DNA of 64,000 bases from NCBI GenBank assembly GCA_902141825.1, contig CABFPG010000002.1, positions 496,001-560,000 of the forward strand. The letters run 5' to 3'. A program made the translations under genes and the position numbers. Position 1 is the stretch's first letter, and every line of letters begins with the position of its first letter. The stretch comes from Thalassocella blandensis. GTDB lineage: Bacteria > Pseudomonadota > Gammaproteobacteria > Pseudomonadales > Cellvibrionaceae. Shown piece after piece: positions 58,120 through 64,000 of this stretch. The notes under the pieces are model-generated. The model saw only the letters and a program-made list of their open reading frames with translations, had not been told where the DNA came from and ran no database searches.

Positions 58120-59880
58120 CTATTCTTCCAGGGCAGCCGTTGCACACGGCTTGGCCAGTGAGGGCACCAGAGATAAATCACCCGCTAACAGTCCAGGCAA
58201 CTCTCGCCCACAATCAATCATATCCACTACAGCGTGACCGGCCTTTGGCACCACGATCCAGCGCAATGCATTAGCCTCGACGCTTATCCTGTTGGCACTT
58301 TTTTTATTCGCATACCGCGGATGGAAATCATCTGTATCTGAATTTGCAACACCAGCCCCGCCTATACTGGATACTCCAGCACCCGCACCTTTCACAGCAG
58401 AAACCGCTGAGTTTTGCTCCACCACTTGAGACTCGTCGTTTTCATGCAGCGTATTGAGCAGTGCCAAGTATAAATCCTCTCCCCACCCAAGGGGTGTGAC
58501 AGGGTCATATTCTCCCGAATAGATGATGCTGGGCTTCATGGTGTAAATGTCGGCATTTACGGGTTGGTGATCAGCAAATATTGGAGACAGGCAAATATTA
58601 CTGGACCATAGGCCGTCGAAATACTTTCGGGTAAAACTGGCTTGTGCAAGTGCCAGGTTATATTCATCCAATGTGCCTAAAGGGTTATCCAAACATTCCA
58701 CCGCAAAATAAATAAAATAATTGAACTGCTCATCCAACACATTACTGACAAAACCATTTAAGACTTCCTGAAATTCCTGGCCAACAACCCCTGTATCCAA
58801 ATACGCCTGCAAACCACGGTAATAAACTGGCACTTGAGAGATGTCGTACAACACGTCCAGATTAATATCAATTAAGCGATCAGCCGTCAAAACAAAGGGA
58901 AGTACTTTACCGTTATTCCAATTTTCCACCCGCAGCGGTAAAGGCTTTTCCTGAAGGGAATCACTCATTGCAGAAAACAACGTTTCATACTTTGGGTACG
59001 CCGCCGTTGCGTATGGACGATATAATTTTTTGTGCAGCTCAAAGTCGTATTCATACAATGTTGGCCAATCAGAATGCTTCCCTTCGGCCAGAGGGTATGG
59101 CGAATCCAACAACAACAATTTCACCTCAGCATATTGGGCTGCCAACAGAGCCACACGCGTTCCGTAAGACACTCCCCACAGTGCAACATTATTGTAACCG
59201 AGCCGCTGCGTTATTTGATGAATGTCTTTTGCTTGCTCCCTGGAGGATAAGGAATATATGGCCTTCTCAGGTGCCAGTGGAAGATATCGACTCAATTGAT
59301 GTGTAAACGCCTGCATACACTTTTCCAATACCGGATTAAGCGCTGCGGCCTCTTCTACCACCGTCATATTTTTTGCCATCAAAGCATCGGAAAGGCGATC
59401 GTATTCAGCACATTTTGGACTAGGCAGGCTTTCTCCGGTTCCCCGAGGGTCAAACAACATCAGATCGAATGCGGCTTTAGTTTCTGCCAGCCAGAACTGC
59501 CAATTCTCAACTTCCTCTTGTAAAGTTTGAAAACCACCGCCGGGGCCACCGGGTATATGAACCACTAGATTTGCAATGCCTTTCATCGCAGCGGGCTTTG
59601 GCGGCTTTAACACCACCACAGGCAAACGAAAACCCCGCCGGGAATCGTTGGGGAGAGCGTTCGAACCATGGGTATAGTAATAGAAGCACTCTACCTCAAC
59701 CTCGCCTGGTAAATAATGGTCACACTCTCGCTTGACCAGTGATTCAAACACTGACGCTGCAGATATTTCCACATCCCTCATGGCAGAATTTGCCCAATAG
59801 AACGCTAGAATTGTACACACTAATAATCCCACCCCGATGAATAACAACGTATTGCGAGGTAAAGTTTTACGTACTTTCAT
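58120..59880 (-). CDS. exported alpha/beta hydrolase (S33 / TAP-like)
   Basis: A 586-residue protein with an N-terminal membrane anchor or signal (TLLFIGVGLLVCTILAFYW). Hydrolase motifs: oxyanion loop HIPGGPGGG, DPRGTGES, nucleophile Ser in WGVSYGTRVA, acid in YSGEYDPVTP near 475, and His in VPKAGHAVVD near 555. The C-terminal TAP-like domain points to a periplasmic peptidase or esterase of proline-iminopeptidase type. Between the acid and the His is an insertion rich in Ala, Gly and Val with low complexity (VKGAGAGVSSIGGAGVA). All catalytic residues are present. Confidence 0.87.
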   Translation of the reverse strand: MKVRKTLPRNTLLFIGVGLLVCTILAFYWANSAMRDVEISAASVFESLVKRECDHYLPGEVEVECFYYYTHGSNALPNDSRRGFRLPVVVLKPPKPAAMKGIANLVVHIPGGPGGGFQTLQEEVENWQFWLAETKAAFDLMLFDPRGTGESLPSPKCAEYDRLSDALMAKNMTVVEEAAALNPVLEKCMQAFTHQLSRYLPLAPEKAIYSLSSREQAKDIHQITQRLGYNNVALWGVSYGTRVALLAAQYAEVKLLLLDSPYPLAEGKHSDWPTLYEYDFELHKKLYRPYATAAYPKYETLFSAMSDSLQEKPLPLRVENWNNGKVLPFVLTADRLIDINLDVLYDISQVPVYYRGLQAYLDTGVVGQEFQEVLNGFVSNVLDEQFNYFIYFAVECLDNPLGTLDEYNLALAQASFTRKYFDGLWSSNICLSPIFADHQPVNADIYTMKPSIIYSGEYDPVTPLGWGEDLYLALLNTLHENDESQVVEQNSAVSAVKGAGAGVSSIGGAGVANSDTDDFHPRYANKKSANRISVEANALRWIVVPKAGHAVVDMIDCGRELPGLLAGDLSLVPSLAKPCATAALEE

Positions 59881-60079
59881 GGTGTGTATCGTCTGTGCCC
59901 TGTAATCTTTTTTGCTGCCGTTTTTTTTCTGCCGTTTTTTTTGCTATCGACTTTTGAGCGAGCGAATGCTGTGCAAGCGGCTTTTGTACAAGCAAATGCT
60001 GCAATATCAACTTGCAGTGCTTTTTGGTTGCCTTAATCGTCTTAATTTTGCCCTAACTATTATACCGCCTTCCACCTAT

Positions 60080-60958
60080 TTATCGTTCTTCAGTGGTGGG
60101 ATTCAGGTTCAGAAATCGATGAATATCCGGCCATGGCATAGCTGAAACATCAGCCAAGGTTGCCAACTGAGTTTGAAAAATATGAGAGGTAAATACGCAT
60201 CCCAAACCTGGCGATCGCTTGAACTCGTATTCAGTGTTGTACAAGGTGAATTGCACACAATAAGCGTGCAAGTACATGCGGTCTATTTTACTTTTTGTTT
60301 GAGACTGTAAGCCAGCACCTGAAGTTTCAGGCGATGGTGACGCCCGCGCAAGTTCTCGATGGTCTACAACAGACTGACTGCTACCCAGCGTCCCTTCATG
60401 CGATAAATATTTATACAATTTCTCGCTCATCGCCAACGAATTGCCGCCATACCGCTCATCACCCAACACCGGTGCAGACAAAGACTTAAGCGCAACCCGT
60501 ATCTGGTGTGTTTTACCCGTAGCCGGTTTCAACAGAAACAATCTTAATCCTTCCAAACCAAAACTGAAAAATTGGGTAACCGCTGGATTATTTCTGGTTT
60601 GGCTAAGCTTCCAGGAACCACCTCTGGCCTGCAGCATATCACCCAAGACGATACCCTGCTTTTTCTTGGGTTTAGCGGCGCTCACCGCCAAATAATATTT
60701 CTGAATCTGTTTTGTCGAAAACAGCTCGCTTATCGCGCGCGTATTGTCTACACCTTTTCCCAGAATCAACAGACCCGACGTGGCTTTATCCAAGCGATGA
60801 CAGGGGTATATATCATCATCGCCCAGCATTTCCCGCAATAACGACACAATTCCAGGCGTACCGCCTTCGTCATGCATTCCTATACCGGGTGGCTTATCTA
60901 TAATGAAAAAGCCTGGCTCCTCATGAAGCCAGGCTTTTTTGATCTCATTCAACATCAT
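60080..60958 (-). CDS. RluA-family pseudouridine synthase
   Basis: A 292-residue enzyme of RluA type. Motifs: FFIIDKPPGIGMH, the catalytic CHRLDKATSGLLIL with Asp, KYYLAVSA, and KTHQIRVALKSL. It lacks an S4 domain. It probably modifies tRNA or 23S rRNA. The start ATGATG at 60956-60958 lies 35 bp after the stop of the previous gene. An intrinsic-terminator-like hairpin (60906-60940) lies inside codons 6-18, see findings. Family sure, target site not. Confidence 0.9.
   Translation of the reverse strand: MMLNEIKKAWLHEEPGFFIIDKPPGIGMHDEGGTPGIVSLLREMLGDDDIYPCHRLDKATSGLLILGKGVDNTRAISELFSTKQIQKYYLAVSAAKPKKKQGIVLGDMLQARGGSWKLSQTRNNPAVTQFFSFGLEGLRLFLLKPATGKTHQIRVALKSLSAPVLGDERYGGNSLAMSEKLYKYLSHEGTLGSSQSVVDHRELARASPSPETSGAGLQSQTKSKIDRMYLHAYCVQFTLYNTEYEFKRSPGLGCVFTSHIFQTQLATLADVSAMPWPDIHRFLNLNPTTEER
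60906..60940. terminator. terminator-type hairpin inside the RluA-like CDS
   Basis: Perfect 13-bp stem AAAAAGCCTGGCT / AGCCAGGCTTTTT with an 8-base loop, with T-tracts in both directions. It lies 18 bp into the pseudouridine synthase gene and 54 bp after the AsmA-like gene, so it may terminate that transcript. Confidence 0.7.
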
Positions 60959-60993
60959 TAACTTGCAACAATATGGACGATTTAATAAAAGGC

Positions 60994-61830
60994 CTATAAC
61001 AACCCTTTAAGCTTATTTAATTTTTCCTTATCTTCTTCATTCAGCTTATCTTTCATCTCATCTTCCTTGGCTTTCAATTTGGATTCAGCTTTCGCCTTTT
61101 CTTCATCCGCCTTTTGTTTCAATTCTTCTTTTTTCGCATCGAGTTTAGCTTCCAACTCTTCTCGGGCCATGTTTTTAAGCTTATCCTCGGCTGCGTCTTT
61201 GGCTTTTTTCATGAGTGGCTTAAGAATCGCTGCACTCAGCTGTTCAGGCGTTAAGCCAACATTAGGGTCGCCAATATTACTTAATTCAAAAGCCGGAACC
61301 TCTACATTGGCAGAGCCAAATTTTTCGGTAATCACATCCACTGAGTTATCTGCAAATTTCAGGCGTTTAATAGCCATTCGCACCTGAGCCTCACTTGTAC
61401 CAGAGGATGTTTCCGAGGAGGAAGAAGAGCCGCTGGGCAATGCTTTTAACAGGTCCTGCACATTGGTAGTCTTACCTTTTTGCTCTACCTTGATGTTTAC
61501 GCCGCTCACGCCAAACTCTTCTATCACAATCACATCCGTTTGCAGGGATTGCGGATCAATATGTAGAAGAATTGAATCCCACTTGAGTAAATGTTCACTG
61601 GTATACCCGCCAGGATTGCCAATCTTAAAGCCCTTTAATTCTCCACGCCCTTTCAACGGCTCCAGATCCACCTCATTCAGCTGTACCGTAGTGTGGGTGA
61701 TTTTCGGCCCTTCGCTTTCAACAATTTGCTTTACCAGGGCATTTAAATTGGTAAGAACATAGTAAATCGCACCACCGATGAGCAGAACTAATACCAGCAC
61801 CAAGGCCAGGACAATTTTAAAAACTTTCAT
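60994..61830 (-). CDS. AsmA-like membrane-anchored protein with charged C-terminus
   Basis: A 278-residue protein; AGGAG precedes ATG. N-terminal membrane helix (IVLALVLVLVLLIGGAIYYV), then a periplasmic AsmA/DUF748-like beta region (LKGRGELKGFKIGNPGGYTS, SILLHIDPQSL, VIVIEEFGVSGVNIKVEQKG). The last ~80 residues are almost only Lys, Glu, Ala and Leu, a long helix likely to be a coiled coil. A Ser-rich linker (SGSSSSSETSSG) interrupts the middle. AsmA-like proteins act in envelope lipid handling; the role here is unknown. Confidence 0.75.
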   Translation of the reverse strand: MKVFKIVLALVLVLVLLIGGAIYYVLTNLNALVKQIVESEGPKITHTTVQLNEVDLEPLKGRGELKGFKIGNPGGYTSEHLLKWDSILLHIDPQSLQTDVIVIEEFGVSGVNIKVEQKGKTTNVQDLLKALPSGSSSSSETSSGTSEAQVRMAIKRLKFADNSVDVITEKFGSANVEVPAFELSNIGDPNVGLTPEQLSAAILKPLMKKAKDAAEDKLKNMAREELEAKLDAKKEELKQKADEEKAKAESKLKAKEDEMKDKLNEEDKEKLNKLKGLL

Positions 61831-62174
61831 TTCAACTCCTAAAAAAGCTCTAATATTACAAATAAAATGCTTGAGGGCTTATACCTAACCCGCTCCAGAA
61901 AGGGACCCAAACAAAAAGCGCGTCGCTTTGAAACTTGTGCCACTCCTCCCTGTCAATTGTCTGCATAGTCAGCACTTTGGGCAACGAAACTATCGACATC
62001 GGAGTCGCCAGTATGAGCAAAATAACAGCATGGGCCGTTTTGGCTTAACATGCTACACTTTGCCGGCCTAAAACGTAAGCGCATTACTTTATTGGGTTTA
62101 CGGGGAGATGACGAAAAACTATCATTTGTCGCATAATTTAAAATAATTTAGTTATTTGGGCTCTGCCGTTATTT
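61831..62174. other. divergent intergenic region
   Basis: 344 bp between AsmA-like (minus) and DUF3806 (plus) genes. I see no gene or clear element. Near 62020-62160 the sequence is AT-rich and must contain the plus-strand promoter. Confidence 0.5.
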
Positions 62175-62732
62175 ATGAAAACACCACGTCTACACTTTTT
62201 AAACCTCGCATTTATTTCTACGTGTCTCATTTTAAGTGCCTCGAATTGTTTCGCACAAAACTCCCATAATCTCTCTTATGGTGCAGAAAACGAGGAATTC
62301 CCAAAAATTCTGGACCTCAACTGGCTAAATGAGCAATTTCTAATCAAACAACGCAAACGCGTGGAAGAGATAACCCGGACGCACTTTGGACAGTCCCTAA
62401 AAAGTGGCAAAAACAATTTCCCACTGTTACAACGCATCATAGATGAACAAATTATTGAAGCAGACGATACAGTTTCGCTTCAGGCTTTGGGTGTTGTGCT
62501 CGGTGATATTTTTGTAGATTCCAATAAAAATTTCGCATGGAAAGTTTATGAAGACGATTTAGGAAAAAGTCATGCGGTGTGTGTAGAAAAAACTAAACAG
62601 TGTTTATTTCCGGTCACAATGTTGTCCAAACGTATCGAGAACAAGTTAAAACCCACGGTAAAAGACGTTTACCAAAAGGGATTAGACGCCATGCAACCAT
62701 TTTTACCGAAACTCCCCTTTTCTTCTCCGTAA
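62175..62732 (+). CDS. exported DUF3806-family protein
   Basis: A 185-residue protein with signal peptide (LNLAFISTCLILSASNCFA). It has the DUF3806 layout: LNWLNEQFLIKQRKRVEEIT near residue 47, then LQALGVVLGDIFVDSNKNFA, and FAWKVYEDDLG. The family is structurally uncharacterised. It stands alone, in front of the cold-shock gene. Confidence 0.8.
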   Translation: MKTPRLHFLNLAFISTCLILSASNCFAQNSHNLSYGAENEEFPKILDLNWLNEQFLIKQRKRVEEITRTHFGQSLKSGKNNFPLLQRIIDEQIIEADDTVSLQALGVVLGDIFVDSNKNFAWKVYEDDLGKSHAVCVEKTKQCLFPVTMLSKRIENKLKPTVKDVYQKGLDAMQPFLPKLPFSSP

Positions 62733-62747
62733 AATTCTTCAATTAAT

Positions 62748-62782
62748 ATGACGAATGCATAAAAATGTATTGTGTTCGTCAT
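62748..62782. other. hairpin between DUF3806 and cold-shock genes
   Basis: 8-bp perfect stem ATGACGAA / TTCGTCAT with a weaker inner stem and a loop with AAAAA. There is no T-tract on the plus strand, so its use as a terminator is uncertain. Confidence 0.4.
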
Positions 62783-62900
62783 AAATGCCTCATAGAATTC
62801 CGCTTGTGATTTTGATTATTTGCATTTTGGCATTTGTGTGCTGTAGTTTTCGCAGCTTGTGCTTAGCATGATCTTAATCTGGTTATTGTCGTAATAGTAA

Positions 62901-63125
<225 letters not shown>

Positions 63126-63444
63126 TTGACTGCTTGCTAAACCTGTTTTCTGCGCGAAATTGAAACTTTTGTTTGAAGCTCGCGCCTGTTTACTTTTATG
63201 CGAACATTCAAGCTAAAGTTCTCTTTTTGCCATTAGATATTTTGCAGTGCGTTTTCTGCATATAAATTACCCAGTTTATATGCAGCTAGCTTTTTTTGTA
63301 TTCGCTTCTTTCGTGCTCGCTTTTTTCTTGCTCGCTTTTTGTCTTGAAAGATAAATCCTATTCAGTACAAGGGCGTTAAGTTGTTAGTATGAATCATGCT
63401 AACAACTTAACGCCTTTATTTATTTCTCTTCTGTAACCACCCAT
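63126..63444. other. 3' region of the cold-shock gene
   Basis: 319 bp with no gene. Imperfect repeats of TCGCTTTTT near 63299-63345, then a long inverted repeat at 63372-63414. Confidence 0.5.
63372..63414. terminator. 21-bp inverted repeat, probable terminator
   Basis: Left GGCGTTAAGTTGTTAGTATGA, right its complement with one mismatch and a single-base loop by pairing, followed by TTTATTTA. It lies between cold-shock and SDR genes, which converge. A stem of this length is unusual for a simple terminator. Confidence 0.7.
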
Positions 63445-64000
63445 TTAAGACTTTGACGCTAGAAGCACAGCTTTATCCAGTATGCGATAAGGCAGGAAAT
63501 GGCGTATAAACGCAAAAAGATAGGTCGGGAAAGTCACGTAGTATCGAACTTTTGGGCGCTTCGCCTCCAATGCATGCAAAACTTTTTGAGCCACAGCGTC
63601 AGGCCCCAACGTAAATGGTGCCGCCGGCCCTTCCTTTGTTAATCGCTCTACCGCAGCTTCATACTGTGCGCCGAAACGACTTTGAGAAAAAGATATATTT
63701 TGCTTTAACGCCACCAGCGCGTTTTTGCGAAAGTGCGTTAATATCGGCCCAGGCTCAATCAAACTCACTCGCACATTCGAATTCGCCAATTCCAGCCGCA
63801 AGGTATCCGTTAAGCCCTCCAGAGCAAATTTACTTGCATTATATGCACCACGCATGGGCATCGCAGAGAATCCCAGAATTGAGCTATTTTGAATGATCCT
63901 CGCACTCTCCTCCTTCAACAGTGTCGGCAATAATTTAACAGTTAACTCGTGTGTTCCAAACACATTGGTTTCAAACTGTTTACGCAGGGTCTCTCGTGTT
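63445..64000 (-). CDS. short-chain dehydrogenase/reductase, partial (5' end beyond the window)
   Basis: The last 185 codons of an SDR. The frame stays open to the window edge, ETLRKQFETNVFGTHELTVK, where an apparent GTG start at 63963 is the Val of the family NVFG motif. The catalytic triad is seen: SSILGFSAMPMRGAYNASK, with Ser, Tyr and Lys. VRVSLIEPGPILTHF follows. The cofactor-binding loop lies outside the window. Substrate unknown. Confidence 0.92.
   Translation of the reverse strand, partial: TRETLRKQFETNVFGTHELTVKLLPTLLKEESARIIQNSSILGFSAMPMRGAYNASKFALEGLTDTLRLELANSNVRVSLIEPGPILTHFRKNALVALKQNISFSQSRFGAQYEAAVERLTKEGPAAPFTLGPDAVAQKVLHALEAKRPKVRYYVTFPTYLFAFIRHFLPYRILDKAVLLASKS

Overview
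The window looks like a chromosomal segment of a free-living Gram-negative gammaproteobacterium. The basis is outer-membrane porins and a TonB-dependent receptor, large hybrid kinases, c-di-GMP proteins, a cold-shock protein, RNA-modification genes and encoded CCA ends on the tRNAs. The mix of an alpha-glucan utilisation locus, a GH97 enzyme, paired flavin-dependent halogenase-like proteins and modular secreted proteins resembles marine polysaccharide degraders of the Cellvibrionaceae type. That placement is an inference from gene content; no marker gene was compared.

Layout. 1-7.3 kb (minus strand): a LuxR-type MalT-like activator, an animal-type haem peroxidase and a Tat-exported GMC flavoprotein cut by the window edge, probably one oxidative pathway. 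8.0-19.4 kb (minus): a very large hybrid kinase (dCache-HAMP-PAS/GAF-HisKA-HATPase-REC-Hpt), then a tightly overlapping operon of a YfiR-like periplasmic protein, a CHASE8-type hybrid kinase and a REC-PAS-PAS-GGDEF-EAL response regulator, which looks like a phosphorelay controlling c-di-GMP. 20-34.4 kb: an alpha-glucan locus with a LacI regulator, GH97 glycosidase, two halogenase-like flavoproteins, a TonB-dependent receptor and a GPH/SUT-type sugar symporter. Two intergenic regions of this locus carry the same tandem LacI-type operator with identical 20-bp spacing, which ties the genes into one regulon. A lone periplasmic binding-protein-like gene lies beside it.

35.3-41.1 kb: an orphan winged-helix regulator preceded by two 15-bp palindromes, and a 1402-residue exported collagen-like protein (DNRLRE-like head, Ig-like domain, 263 uninterrupted Gly-X-Y triplets, F5/8-type C-terminal domain) with recently amplified 27-bp and 54-bp arrays, followed by a beta-barrel protein. 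41.3-45.6 kb: an operon of a porin O/P, a DUF3616-like periplasmic protein and a chemoreceptor. 46-53.2 kb: a patchwork of small unrelated genes (unknown protein, GFA-family, beta-propeller, MocR regulator with divergent flavin-binding protein, small exported and membrane proteins). It includes an attC-like site and a membrane-protein ORF broken by an in-frame stop, suggesting cassette-type acquisition.

53.7-64 kb is conserved housekeeping sequence: tRNA-Pro, -Arg and -His behind a strong promoter, folD, two pseudouridine synthases, an RsmC/RlmG-type methyltransferase, a spermidine-synthase-like protein, an alpha/beta hydrolase, an AsmA-like protein, a DUF3806 protein, a cold-shock protein and a partial short-chain dehydrogenase.

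A recurring trait is short imperfect tandem repeats in intergenic DNA (14-, 15-, 18- and 51-bp periods) and low-complexity insertions inside proteins.
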